Below are positions 55,449-64,000 of a stretch of 64,000 nt of DNA, piece after piece. The stretch's first letter is position 1. Each line of letters opens with the position of its first letter. The stretch comes from Rubripirellula reticaptiva. Lineage in GTDB: Bacteria > Planctomycetota > Planctomycetia > Pirellulales > Pirellulaceae. The stretch lies in assembly GCF_007860175.1 (NCBI RefSeq), contig NZ_SJPX01000006.1, forward strand, positions 560,074 to 624,073, written 5' to 3'. A program made the translations under genes and the position numbers. The notes under the pieces are model-generated. The model saw only the letters and a program-made list of their open reading frames with translations, was not told the origin of the DNA and did no database searches.

Positions 55449-56982
55449 CTACTTCCCACCGGGCGCGCCTGTTTTTTTGGCCCACGCGAACCAGTCGGCG
55501 GACATCTCCTTCACACGTTCGGGGTTCTGCCCCGCTAAGTCGACTGTTTCGCACCGATCGCGCCCGAGATCATACAGCTCCCAATCCTTGATCGTCTTGT
55601 CCCAAACCAGTTTCCAGTTGCCTTGCCGGATGGCGCGGTTGCCGGTGTACTCCCATGCGAGCGTGTCATGTGGCTTCCGCACTTCGCCACGCAAGATCGG
55701 CACAATGCTTTTGCCCTCTAGCGGAATGATTTCGTTGGCACTGAAGTTCGCCGGATACTCGGTCTGAGCCAACTCGACGAACGTTGCCATGAAATCGATG
55801 ATATGCGCCGGTTGCGCACTGATCACGTTAGGCCCAATCGTCTCCGGCCATCGCGCGATCATTGGCGTGCAAATGCCGCCCTCGTGAGCCCACGTTTTAT
55901 AGCGTTTGAACGGCGCGTTCTGAGCCCATCCCCACGACGGTCCGACCGCGACGTAGTCGTTTTTGGGACCAGGGTTTCGCTCCGCAGGATCGCGCCCCCC
56001 CCGGTTCCTCAGAACATCCACCATTGTCGCTCAAAAAGAACACCACCGTATTGTCGTCGACGCCCGTCTCCTCAAGCGTCTGCATCAAGCGTCCGATATT
56101 CTGGTCCATCGAATCGATCATCGCAGCGTAGACAGCCATGCGTCGGTCCTCGAATTCATGGTCAGCGTTTTTCCAGTCATACGCTTTTGAATCGTGCTGA
56201 GAGAGACTCCAGGTTTCAGGATCGATCAAGCCCATCTCGATCTGCCGCTCGTAACGTTGCTGACGCATTTCTTCCCAGCCCATTTTAAAGCGACCAATGT
56301 ACTTTTCGATGTCCTGTGGCTTGGCTTGAATCGGATAGTGCGGCGCGGTGTAGCAGACGTGCGCAAAAAACGGTTGCTTGTTTCCAGCGGCTGTTTTGAT
56401 CTGCTCGATCGCGTGATTCGTGAAGGCGTCCGTCGTATAGAAATCACTGGGAAACTCAGTGATGCGTTCATCATTACGTCCGAATTCCCGGACACGACCA
56501 CCCTTGTACTCCGGATCCGGAATCGAAGGGTCAAAGAAGTTGCAACAGCCATCGAGCAGGCCGTAGTACTGCCCAAAACCGCGAAGAAAGGGATGGGTAT
56601 CGTCCTTCGAACCCAGGTGCCATTTTCCGGACAGTGACGTTTGATATCCAGCCGCCGCCAACACTTCGCCAGTCGTGACCATCTTTCGAGTCAGCAGGCC
56701 GCCCTTGCGTCGCGGATGCAAGCCAGTGACGATCGAGGCGCGAGTCGTCGTGCATTTGGCGCAGTTGTAAAACTGTGTGAACCGCATCCCCTCGGCGGCC
56801 ATCCGGTCAAGGTTGGGCGTTTCAACTTCCCCGCCATAGCAACCGATATCGGACCAACCCATGTCGTCACACATGATCAAGACGATGTTAGGCCGGCCCG
56901 CGGCATCATCAGCGTCCACTTGGGACTCGCCAACAACTGCTGCCACCAAAACGGAGAACGCATAGATCAAATACTTCGACAT
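55449..56982 (-). pseudogene. Sulfatase 2, frameshifted in a G8 run
   Basis: Two overlapping frames together make one sulfatase of about 511 residues. The first frame starts at the ATG at 56982 (AAGGGA seven bases upstream), with a signal peptide, RPNIVLIMCDDMGWSDIGCY, the modification motif CTTTR (Cys77) and FLSDNGGCSEEPGG. The second resumes RDPAERNPGPKNDYVAVGPS, FKRYKTWAHEGGICTPMIAR and LAWEYTGNRAIRQGNWKLVW, ending at 55449. They meet at 55995-56002, eight G on the coding strand. Seven G would join EEPGG to RDPAERN as in related sulfatases. It may be an assembly error, a real mutation, or a slippage site. CTTTR lacks the Pro of the usual CxPxR. Confidence 0.8.
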
Positions 56983-57104
56983 CACAGATTCCCTTGCAGG
57001 TTGTCCAACCGGAGGAATCTCCGATCACATTTTCCACTGATCACTTCAACGCGTAAATCTAGACAGCCATTTTCAAATGTTGGCTGAATCTTCTTGTTCG
57101 CCAT

Positions 57105-57947
57105 TCACCTATCCACCATCGACTTGTTCACTGACGCGGTCTTGTTGACGACCCAAATATTCCTGAACTTCACTGGCGAACCATGCTCCTGCAAAACGAT
57201 CGGCGAAAGCGGTTCTTCGGGAAAAGCGGCATACTTGTTCCGACGTAGCGACAACTTGACATCGTCGTGAATAAGTTTGCCGTTTAGCCGAACCGTGACA
57301 CGCGCCGCGTTCGCCTCACTCATGAAACCGTTCGCACCGAATTTCGCTGCCTGAAATTCCAAGTCGATCGATTGCCACACGCTGGCGCCCAATCCCGCGC
57401 TCACGTCAGGCACGCGAATTTGATAGATCGCGCCACAGTCACCCAACCCAGGGCTCTCTTTTCCTTCGCTATTGAAAATTTGCAGTTCATAGAGCGCGCC
57501 GAAGAAGACGCCGCTGTTACCGCTTCTTTCCACGGGCAACTGAAATTCCAGATGCAGGCGGTAGTCGACAAACTTTTCCTTCGTGCACAGAAATTGCTTA
57601 CGACGTTTGCCTTTGAATTCAAAAGCGATCTGCATCGCTTCGCCATCGACAAGTTTCCACTGAACCTCTTTTTGATCATCTTTCGGATTGATCCACTGGA
57701 ACGAGAACGGCTTCCACGCATCAAAGTTCGCCCCGTCGAACAGCACCACTGCCCCCGAGGGCGCGGCAAGTCCAACGGTCGATGCCTCGGTCTGTGATCC
57801 GGTCCCTTTTCTTTTGCTTTTCAAAAGACGTTCCTCGTTAGTCGAGGACGCATCGACAGGAAGGGAATTTTGCTGGGCCTCTGCCCGAACAGCCGGAATC
57901 ACGATGGCTGAAAGAACCAGTGTGGAAATGAAGATGAGGTAACGCAT
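57105..57947 (-). CDS. DUF1080 (3-keto-disaccharide hydrolase family) protein
   Basis: A 280-residue secreted protein with signal peptide (1-24, ending VRAEAQ). The DUF1080 domain includes GAVVLFDGANFDAWKPFSFQ, FVDYRLHLEFQLPVERSGNS, GVFFGALYELQIFNSEGK, GDCGAIYQI and VRLNGKLIHDDVKL, ending LQEHGSPVKFRNIWVV. The fold is a concanavalin-like jelly roll; some members hydrolyse 3-keto-glycosides, a step that follows sugar oxidation by Gfo/Idh/MocA enzymes. It lies between two sulfatases on the same strand. The ATG at 57947 starts the signal; the frame is open to 58154 without support. Confidence 0.9.
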   Translation of the reverse strand: MRYLIFISTLVLSAIVIPAVRAEAQQNSLPVDASSTNEERLLKSKRKGTGSQTEASTVGLAAPSGAVVLFDGANFDAWKPFSFQWINPKDDQKEVQWKLVDGEAMQIAFEFKGKRRKQFLCTKEKFVDYRLHLEFQLPVERSGNSGVFFGALYELQIFNSEGKESPGLGDCGAIYQIRVPDVSAGLGASVWQSIDLEFQAAKFGANGFMSEANAARVTVRLNGKLIHDDVKLSLRRNKYAAFPEEPLSPIVLQEHGSPVKFRNIWVVNKTASVNKSMVDR

Positions 57948-58123
57948 GATGCCTTCGGCTTTTAACGAGTGCTGATAAAAAAATGCACGATGCTCGGTTG
58001 GGTCAAGCAGATTCACTTCGATCGGTGTGACTAGCGAACTGCAGCGTCGCTCGAACTCCTGCGGAACAACGAAACACGCACCGACCAAGCGACTCGGCCA
58101 AAGTCCAAACAACTTAGTACGCG

Positions 58124-59533
58124 CTACTTTGTTGTGCGTGGTGCACGAAGCCATTGCTCAAGCTGTGCCGCTAACGTTAAAACCAGTTCAGGTTGTTCGT
58201 CGATCACGTTTCGCTGCTCGTTCGGGTCGGATTCGATATCAAACAACTCCACCGGCTTTCCACCGAGCGCAAGCAACTTCCATTTCCCTCGCAACGCAAC
58301 TTCGGTCGCGTATGGTTTTGGTTTCGGGTAGTGACGCTGAATGCTCTTGTACAAGTCTAGTTGCCAGAACACCGTGCCTCGATCTTCGTCACTCGGTGGA
58401 TTATCGCCTTTCATGTGTGACAGAAGGCTAAGTCCATCAAGCGGCAACTCGGCTGGCAGTTCGACTCCGGCCGCTTCACAGAAAGTCGGCAATAGATCGT
58501 TGGAATGGCCAAACGCATCGGACGTTTGACCGACTGGAATCGCCGCTGGCCATCGCACCAGCATCGGCACGCGCAGCCCTCCATCATGCAAGTCAGTCTT
58601 GCCGCCCTTCAAGTCGCCGATGAATCCCTCGAAAGCCGCTCCGTTATCGCTGGTGAACAGGACCAACGTGTTGTCCGAAATTCCTAGTTCGTCGAGCTTG
58701 TCCAAGACCAAACCCACTTTGGCATCCATGTGCTGCACCATCGATCGGAAACGATGCTGGTCATCGCTAATCCCATCCGCTGCAGTTTGCGCCCAATGCG
58801 GCTCAGGCGCAGGCTCGTACGGTTTATGCGGAACCAGCCACCACAAGTTGATGAAGAACGGTTTCGGATCGCCAGACATTCTTTCGATCAGGTCGACCGC
58901 ATAGTCACCGTTTGCGTCCGTCAAATGTTTGGAATAGTAAGGGTCGTCCTGACTGACTTGTTGGTCGTTGCGCAAAAGCACCGTTCCGCCTTGTCGAAAC
59001 AGCGTTCGCTCTCGCCCCATGCGGCTGCGAATCGGCTGCTGTTCGATCTGAGTCTGATAGAAGTCGAACCCGTGCTGTCGCGGCCCGGGCTGATTGTCCA
59101 GTCGCTTGCCATGCTCGTCCACGTGCAGGCCACCCAAGTGCCACTTACCTACATGCGCCGTGTTGTAGCCGGCGTCTCCTAGCAATTCGGCAACCGTCGT
59201 CGCCGACTCGGGCAACCAAAGATTCACATCGTTGAAATGCTTCGTGATCCCGAACCGCAACGGATATCGACCGGTCAACACCGAAGCACGCGTCGGAGAA
59301 CACACGGCCGACCCGGCATAGAACCGAGAAAACCGCATCCCTTCGTTGGCAAGCATATCCAGATGCGGCGTCTTAACCGCGGGACTGCCAAAGCATGACA
59401 GGTCACCGTACCCCAGATCGTCAGCCAACAACAAAACGATGTTGGGACGATCATCCGCGTTGGCCTCGCTGATCCATCCGGCCAGACCAAGGGCTACAAT
59501 GACGAGAGCCAGAAACTGAACTGCGATCTTCAT
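58124..59533 (-). CDS. Arylsulfatase-type sulfatase 3
   Basis: A 469-residue exported sulfatase. The signal peptide ends near residue 27 (SEANADD). RPNIVLLLADDLGYGDLSCF carries the metal-binding Asp pair; Cys78 lies in the canonical CSPTRASVLTGR motif for formylglycine. YNTAHVGKWHLGG, LVLFTSDNGAAFEG and LRVPMLVRWP are further family segments. It acts on sulfate esters of sugars in the periplasm or outside. Start at 59533; the upstream open part to 59653 is not conserved. A DUF1080 gene lies downstream. Confidence 0.94.
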   Translation of the reverse strand: MKIAVQFLALVIVALGLAGWISEANADDRPNIVLLLADDLGYGDLSCFGSPAVKTPHLDMLANEGMRFSRFYAGSAVCSPTRASVLTGRYPLRFGITKHFNDVNLWLPESATTVAELLGDAGYNTAHVGKWHLGGLHVDEHGKRLDNQPGPRQHGFDFYQTQIEQQPIRSRMGRERTLFRQGGTVLLRNDQQVSQDDPYYSKHLTDANGDYAVDLIERMSGDPKPFFINLWWLVPHKPYEPAPEPHWAQTAADGISDDQHRFRSMVQHMDAKVGLVLDKLDELGISDNTLVLFTSDNGAAFEGFIGDLKGGKTDLHDGGLRVPMLVRWPAAIPVGQTSDAFGHSNDLLPTFCEAAGVELPAELPLDGLSLLSHMKGDNPPSDEDRGTVFWQLDLYKSIQRHYPKPKPYATEVALRGKWKLLALGGKPVELFDIESDPNEQRNVIDEQPELVLTLAAQLEQWLRAPRTTK

Positions 59534-59765
59534 GGATGGTGAGTCCCAAATTTGACGAGTGATTCGTGGAGAGTTAAGCACGGCTAGATGGTTCATCCAA
59601 ACGTGTCCGAACCGGACCGGTTGCCCGCCCCATTCGCCGACCGTCAGCAACAAGGCTCGCTCAACAAGGTGACGATTCTACTCGTTCGAGCCACCGCCGC
59701 GATGACGAATTGCGAGTTGCAAAAAACGTTTTGCGACGCGTCAAAGCCAAATCATCGATCAGCGT

Positions 59766-60947
59766 TTATGGGCGACGGGTTTTCTGGATAAATCGAGCGA
59801 GTTCTTGCATGTCGATTTCCGAGTCACCGTCCTGATCCACCAAAGTGAGCCTTTCCGGCGAAAGCGGGCTGTCACGGTTTGCTCCGCTGGCCACCAGTTC
59901 GGATTTGGACAGTTTACGATCGGAATTGGAATCATTTCTTGCAATCAAGATTGATGCACGTTGTGCTGCCTCGTCATCGAACCCCAATTGTTTGCGACGT
60001 TTCGCTAAATACGTTTCCAGTTCTAAAAGCGATAGACTGCTGTCGCCGTTTTCGTCGGGGCTGCCGAGGTCACTATCGGTGCCGGCTTGTTGAAACAAGG
60101 TCGCTGGGACCAAGCCATCGCCGTCCTGATCTGCTTTTCGGATCAAGTTACGAGCCAGCAGTTGATCGGATGGAGTCATGCCCATCCGCATACGTCGATC
60201 TGCCAAATACTCAGCCAACTCCGATACCGACAAAAGCTTATCACTATTTCGGTCAAATTCCATAACCGATAACTCCAAAGCGATTGCTTCTAGCTCGTCA
60301 AGCGCCAACTGACGGTCTCCATCACCATCGCCACGGTTGATCAGTGACATCGCGCCACCTTGGTCACAGCCTTTGATTCCAAGCAGGTCACGAAACTTGC
60401 GTTCGCTAGCCAATCCCCGGATCAATTCATCCGATGAAAGTTCATCGTCAGAGTTTCGATCGTAGGAATCGATCTGATCCGAAAACGTGTTGTCTTCGAG
60501 CTCATCCAGTTGCAACTTTCCGTCGCGATCACTGTCGTATCGAGAAGTGTATCGGTCCGCCAAAATCGAATCCATCTGAACGATCCCCGCCTCCTCGCGT
60601 TCGGCAGCAAGTTTTAACGTGACTTCAACGTATTGCAAATCACCGCTCCGATTCAGATCGAACGAGCCGATCACTTCGCTGTTCCAATGCAGACGTTCGC
60701 ACTCTGATTTACTCAGCGTCCCGTCGTCATCCAAATCATGCTTCGTGATCATTCTCGCTGCAGCCAGCAAGTCCATTTCCAAAAGCTTGATCGTCAATGG
60801 ATCCTTGGCTTTGGCTTCGCTGCCGCCGTCCTGTGCGAACAGTGCGGAGGTGTCAATCGATGCAAGAAGCAAAAACGCAAGAAGCAAGAGAAAACCAATG
60901 GCTAAGCCACTGGATTGGGGCCGAGCCTTGAATCGGAGAGTATTCAT
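59766..60947 (-). CDS. Secreted EF-hand protein with ten loops
   Basis: A 393-residue exported protein. The signal segment is LAIGFLLLLAFLLLASIDTS (15-34). Twelve-residue EF loops begin at 71, 97, 138, 163, 207, 232, 273, 298, 339 and 371 (for example DLDDDGTLSKSE, DSDRDGKLQLDE, DQDGDSEIDMQE). Some depart from consensus: 163 and 232 lack the Gly at position 6, and 273 ends in Leu instead of Glu, so not all will bind calcium well. Planctomycetes have many such proteins; calcium buffering or a surface role is a guess. It is on the same strand as the sulfatase but 232 bases upstream. Confidence 0.85.
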   Translation of the reverse strand: MNTLRFKARPQSSGLAIGFLLLLAFLLLASIDTSALFAQDGGSEAKAKDPLTIKLLEMDLLAAARMITKHDLDDDGTLSKSECERLHWNSEVIGSFDLNRSGDLQYVEVTLKLAAEREEAGIVQMDSILADRYTSRYDSDRDGKLQLDELEDNTFSDQIDSYDRNSDDELSSDELIRGLASERKFRDLLGIKGCDQGGAMSLINRGDGDGDRQLALDELEAIALELSVMEFDRNSDKLLSVSELAEYLADRRMRMGMTPSDQLLARNLIRKADQDGDGLVPATLFQQAGTDSDLGSPDENGDSSLSLLELETYLAKRRKQLGFDDEAAQRASILIARNDSNSDRKLSKSELVASGANRDSPLSPERLTLVDQDGDSEIDMQELARFIQKTRRP

Positions 60948-61178
60948 GCCTGCATTCCTGTGACCAGTTCCGCCGGAAAAGTTACGACAACATTTATCAA
61001 GTGTAGTCCTTCGTGGCTTGTCTGATTGACCAGTGGAATTGGATGTCGAGCAACGGAGTCTGTCAAAACCAATCAAAGGTTCACTTCCGCACAAGTCCGA
61101 TATCATTTAGATGCAAAACGGGCTCAATCAGAGCAACTTCCGCGTTGATGGATTTGTTGAACGCACCGAGGCATCTGT

Positions 61179-61958
61179 TCAGGCGTCGAACCGAGGCAAA
61201 GACAATAGATCCAAGTGCGGGAGCGTCAGCTTCAAAACTCCCTTTCGGATTTGTTGCTGTCGCATCGACGCCCAGTGTTCCACCTGTTCGCGGTGCATTT
61301 TCGACGAGGCCCGACGACAAACGCTATCGACCAGCATTGCAAGTACCTCGGCGTCTTGACTGCCCAACCGCCAATCCGACTTTTCAAGAGTGACGTTGCA
61401 CTCGCGGGAGATCAGTTTGTCCGCCAGAAACGGAGCAGCTTGCGCGCCGGCTGCAGGGCCAAAACCGTGATCGCTCTTCTGATGTTCCTCTAGGCACAAG
61501 CCGATCGCAACATCTAAGTCGTCAGCGGGATCCCAGACAGGCGCACCCGAGGCAGTCATCGCAATCAAAATCGGACTCTGCGCCGCGAGCTTGACAAACC
61601 GACTCAACCAATCCTCCGATGTGATGTCCAAAAATGCCGACGCCGTGATCGAGACATCGCCACCGATCGGAATCAACAACAAATCCGTCGCGAGCTCAAC
61701 GTGTTCAAACCGAATAGGTCGGCCCGCGGATCGATGCGTTGCCGTTTCCAACACCTCGTCATCGTTGTCGATACATCGCCAGGGAACTCCTGACACGCAA
61801 TCACGACATAAGTAGCGACGATTGGATCCGGTACCACAGCCAAGATCCACAATCAATCGAGACTTGCTAGCGTGCTCTAGGAACTGTTGGGCAAGACGTG
61901 CACTGCGGAAGCGACCGTCCATCGTTTCGCGAATCGCCAACCATTCATACTTTGACAT
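61179..61958 (-). CDS. SAM-dependent methyltransferase-like protein
   Basis: A 259-residue cytoplasmic protein with methyltransferase motif I (SRLIVDLGCGTGSNRRYL), the acidic residue of motif II (WRCIDNDDEVL) and SITASAFLDITSEDW as the motif IV region. A His/Cys-containing C-terminal part (DSVCRRASSKMHREQVEHWA) closes it. The ATG at 61958 is followed by SKYEWLAIRETMDGRFRS; a longer open frame to 62144 exists but is not protein-like. The substrate is unknown. It is divergent from the zinc-ribbon/rhodanese pair. Confidence 0.75.
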   Translation of the reverse strand: MSKYEWLAIRETMDGRFRSARLAQQFLEHASKSRLIVDLGCGTGSNRRYLCRDCVSGVPWRCIDNDDEVLETATHRSAGRPIRFEHVELATDLLLIPIGGDVSITASAFLDITSEDWLSRFVKLAAQSPILIAMTASGAPVWDPADDLDVAIGLCLEEHQKSDHGFGPAAGAQAAPFLADKLISRECNVTLEKSDWRLGSQDAEVLAMLVDSVCRRASSKMHREQVEHWASMRQQQIRKGVLKLTLPHLDLLSLPRFDA

Positions 61959-62643
61959 GCAAAAATCTCGAAAAAACAATTGCCAATTAAATGCGTTTGG
62001 ACACAAAACCCGAGTACGGTTCTCATCGGACGTCTCCGTTTTCCGCGCGTGCAAGAGAAGCTCGCCAGTTTCCTTGTTCCGGTCCTTGTCGGTACGATCT
62101 TTGTATTTAACAAAATCGAACAGTTGCTCAATCTCTACGAACAAGTCATATCAAACGATGCTCGGATGGTCGTCTGCATCAAGTTCAGAAGCGATCACCG
62201 TACGCGAATCAGTACCCATCAGCGTCGTAATCAAACGCCGCTCGTACTCGAACAGGACGAGCCAGTCGCAGGGGAGGGCTCCACCTACTGATCGTGAGCC
62301 TGGACGATGAAATAATCATGATTTTCCGCATGGCGACTGAGCCCAGGCAATTCAAGACAATTCACAGACTCCTCCGCATCCACCGACGACAAAAAATTGC
62401 CTGCGACCGACAATCACGACTGTGGCTCATCGCGTTGGGCCCGATCGTTTCTCATCTAACACCGCCAAGCACTCGACCAGGCGATTCAAGCCCTGGCGTC
62501 TTAAATAAGCACGGACGGTAGGTGACTTTAACGATTCCCGGTGCAATCGCCTCGCCGCACTGCGAAAATTTTTCGTATGCATGACGTTGTGGAATGTTAC
62601 GATCTGAGTATTCAACTTCGAGCCCATAGGATAACACGAAGCG
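61959..62643. other. 685-base gap without recognised gene
   Basis: Neither strand carries a frame with conserved-looking sequence. A minus-strand frame at 62427-62582 (MHTKNFRSAARRLHRESLK and on) is short, basic and doubtful. I find no tRNA-like or other RNA secondary structure I can defend. The size is large for this otherwise dense window, so an unseen small RNA or a decayed gene is possible. Confidence 0.3.
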
Positions 62644-62808
62644 ATGAAGAAAGATTCCGGCAATCGCCCGAAAAATGAAAGTCCAACAATGACCTCCGAC
62701 CCGGCTTGTCCCGTTTGCGGAGGGAAACTTTTCGACATCCGTGGCAAGCTGCAATGCGCGGCCTGTCATCGGATTTGCGAGACTTGTTGTGAAGGTGGTC
62801 GCGGGTAG
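62644..62808 (+). CDS. 54-residue zinc-ribbon protein
   Basis: A short gene, ATG at 62644 and TAG at 62806-62808. The protein has the Cys pairs CPVC, CAAC and CETCC within residues 23-49: DPACPVCGGKLFDIRGKLQC then AACHRICETCCEGGRG. The RGKLQC and ICETCCEGG text is shared, as I recall, by small zinc-ribbon proteins of planctomycetes and other bacteria. Two Cys pairs probably bind one zinc. It is followed by a rhodanese gene 17 bases later, so the pair is probably co-transcribed. Confidence 0.75.
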   Translation: MKKDSGNRPKNESPTMTSDPACPVCGGKLFDIRGKLQCAACHRICETCCEGGRG

Positions 62809-62825
62809 CGGCGAGGCGAATCAAA

Positions 62826-63293
62826 ATGTCACTTGGCGACCTAATTATTCGACTTTGCGATTTCAGCTTCGGAGCGATCGAGGCGGTGCGTCGATCGTTT
62901 GGCCGGCCGAAGGTTGGCTCGATCTCGACTTCAGAGCTTCACACCTTGATGAACACGGGTGATTCGTCACTTTTATTGGTCGACGTTCGCAGTGATTCGG
63001 AAAGAGCCATTTCTCGAATTCCTGGTGCGATCACGCAACTGGAATACGAAGCCAACACAGAAAAGTTTGCGGGCCGGCGGGTTGTGGCCTATTGCACCGT
63101 GGGTGGACGTAGTTACCTGTACGCACGAAAGTTGGTTGCCAGCGGCGTCGATGCATCGAACTATCGCGACAGCATTCTGGGTTGGTGCCGGGCAAGCCTG
63201 CCACTGGAATCGCCTGACGGGCGAGCCACGAGTGCCGTGCATCCTTACTGGCGGATTTTTCATGTGCCCGATATGTACGCCGTGAAGACTTGA
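62826..63293 (+). CDS. Rhodanese-like domain protein
   Basis: A 155-residue cytoplasmic protein of one rhodanese domain: SSLLLVDVRSDSERAISRIP, GRRVVAYCTVGGRSYLYARK with active-site Cys in the CTVGGRS loop, and SNYRDSILGWCRASLPLE. The active loop has the length used for sulfur transfer. The N-terminal 30 residues add an amphipathic stretch (LGDLIIRLCDFSFGAIEAV). It follows a zinc-ribbon protein by 17 bases. Sulfur relay or detoxification is possible; partners are unknown. Confidence 0.88.
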   Translation: MSLGDLIIRLCDFSFGAIEAVRRSFGRPKVGSISTSELHTLMNTGDSSLLLVDVRSDSERAISRIPGAITQLEYEANTEKFAGRRVVAYCTVGGRSYLYARKLVASGVDASNYRDSILGWCRASLPLESPDGRATSAVHPYWRIFHVPDMYAVKT

Positions 63294-63446
63294 CTGGTCA
63301 TTGCGAAACAACAACAGCTTCTCAAAACATTCTTAATGGTGCGAACCAAAATCCGCACTTTCGTGCCGCTGGCAGCGAGCAGGCGATGAGGCATTTAGTC
63401 CATAACACACGATTAGACGGTGACGCCACGGCGATCAAAGTCGGAA

Positions 63447-63775
63447 TCAGGCGATGGGAAACCGTACAGGAGCGTTGAACTGATCGTGGGAAACCGCAAC
63501 GGAGGCGAGTAAGTAACCGTCGTTGAACTTGACACGATAAGCAAGCGTGCGATCGAACGGCGAACGCACGATGACGCCTACTGCACCGGCCGGATGAGCA
63601 ATGCGATCATCCGACGCCATCACGACTTTCGGGGTGACGACCTAAGGCAAACCAGGCTGATTCCTGGCGAGAACACTTCCTTTTGTCTTTGAATGTGCTG
63701 GGGAGCTTGCCCGCCATAGAATCGCTCGGACCAGCCTCCCAGCGATTCGTCATTGATCGATCGAAAATTTATTCG
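63447..63775 (-). pseudogene. Broken gene, probably nucleotidyltransferase-linked family
   Basis: Two protein-like pieces in different frames lie one after the other. The first reads INDESLGGWSERFYGG and HIQRQKEVFSPGISLVCL from about 63757 to a stop at 63620-63622. The second, in another frame, reads KVVMASDDRIAHPAGAVGVI and RTLAYRVKFNDGYLLASVAV to a stop at 63447-63449. The combined text resembles a short domain I have seen at the N-terminus of planctomycete predicted nucleotidyltransferases; the recollection is not firm. No ATG begins the first piece, the stop of the neighbouring gene is in the same frame just before it, and the C-terminal part is missing, so the gene is probably dead. Confidence 0.45.
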
Positions 63776-64000
63776 CTATTCCAACTGCAAGACTCGCTTT
63801 GCAAGTGAGGTCGTCTCTTCGCCCTCGCCGTGCAGCAAGTATGAACAGCCTGCCAGATAGCGGGATCTCCATATCGGATCGATTTGGTAGTAGTCTTCTA
63901 GAGTAGCCGAACTGAACTTGTAATCGTGAGCATCGTTTCCCTTAAGAAATACAAACTCGCGTGCTCGCCCAATCAACCGATTGGCAACCGACGATTGCTG
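63776..64000 (-). CDS. C-terminal end of an unidentified protein (partial)
   Basis: The minus strand is open from the right edge to the TAG at 63776-63778, giving about 74 residues including REFVFLKGNDAHDYKFSSAT and LEDYYQIDPIWRSRYLAGCS. The start lies outside the window. I recall similar C-termini in planctomycete exported proteins of unknown function. A TTG at 63976 could be read as a start, but open sequence continues beyond it. Confidence 0.55.
   Translation of the reverse strand, partial: QQSSVANRLIGRAREFVFLKGNDAHDYKFSSATLEDYYQIDPIWRSRYLAGCSYLLHGEGEETTSLAKRVLQLE

Noticed and set aside
61959-62144. N-terminal extension of the methyltransferase-like protein
   Set aside because: The added 62 residues are highly charged, unlike family N-termini, and the ATG at 61958 gives a normal start.
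62427-62747. Minus-strand open frame of 106 codons
   Set aside because: Its first half is antisense to the zinc-ribbon gene and the rest is basic and unrecognised; no ribosome-binding site seen.

Overview
The window reads as chromosomal DNA of a planctomycete, most likely a Rhodopirellula-like marine member of the Pirellulaceae. Three formylglycine-type sulfatases, two DUF1559 pseudopilin-like proteins, a DUF1080 protein, a Gfo/Idh/MocA oxidoreductase with a twin-arginine signal, a multiheme cytochrome paired with a beta-propeller, an EF-hand protein and many secreted proteins are the usual content of these genomes. I saw no rRNA, tRNA, CRISPR array, intact insertion sequence or prophage.

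Layout. 1-4940: a GH29 alpha-L-fucosidase with an aldo/keto reductase of the fucose dehydrogenase type (cut by the left edge), a tagaturonate-epimerase-like protein and a divergent AraC regulator. 4959-10682: small housekeeping and regulatory genes (Tll0287-like heme protein, Rrf2 regulator, DUF3565, YidR-like propeller, DUF1697, MntR-like regulator, DUF1559 protein). 10846-13884: an orphan flagellin-like protein and a PQQ-type propeller. 13958-24611: a respiratory nitrate island. napD-napA, a tetraheme NapB-like cytochrome and a NapF-like ferredoxin are on the minus strand. A tetraheme cytochrome, a ferredoxin and an NrfD-type membrane subunit are divergent on the plus strand. An NtrB/NtrC-like pair follows, and sigma-54-like promoter sequences precede the cytochrome and possibly the kinase.

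25112-31124: the three-gene ATP-grasp / alpha-E / transglutaminase-DUF2126 operon. 31388-36378: an operon of sulfatase, esterase-like hydrolase and beta-helix protein. 36523-38608: a probable fucosidase remnant, a small lipoprotein and a DUF1559 gene. 39063-41784: a histidine kinase with a large carbohydrate-binding-like periplasmic part and its NarL-type regulator. 41822-49229: a tightly packed minus-strand operon of five genes (TIM-barrel isomerase, PhoD-like phosphatase, DJ-1 protein, pentaheme cytochrome, propeller) facing a divergent XylR-type regulator. 50686-59533: a GH2 beta-galactosidase-like enzyme, a Gfo/Idh/MocA oxidoreductase, two sulfatases (one interrupted by a frameshift in a G8 run) and a DUF1080 protein. 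59766-64000: an EF-hand protein with ten loops, a methyltransferase, a 54-residue zinc-ribbon protein with a rhodanese, a broken gene and the end of one more gene.

Together the genes describe desulfation and breakdown of sulfated, fucose- and galactose-containing polysaccharides in or outside the periplasm, sensing by AraC/XylR regulators and a two-component system, and respiration with nitrate. The most unusual items are the Nap system that lacks NapC and carries a duplicated NapB, and the five-gene cytochrome/propeller/phosphatase/isomerase operon. All functions are read from sequence motifs and memory of families; no search was run.
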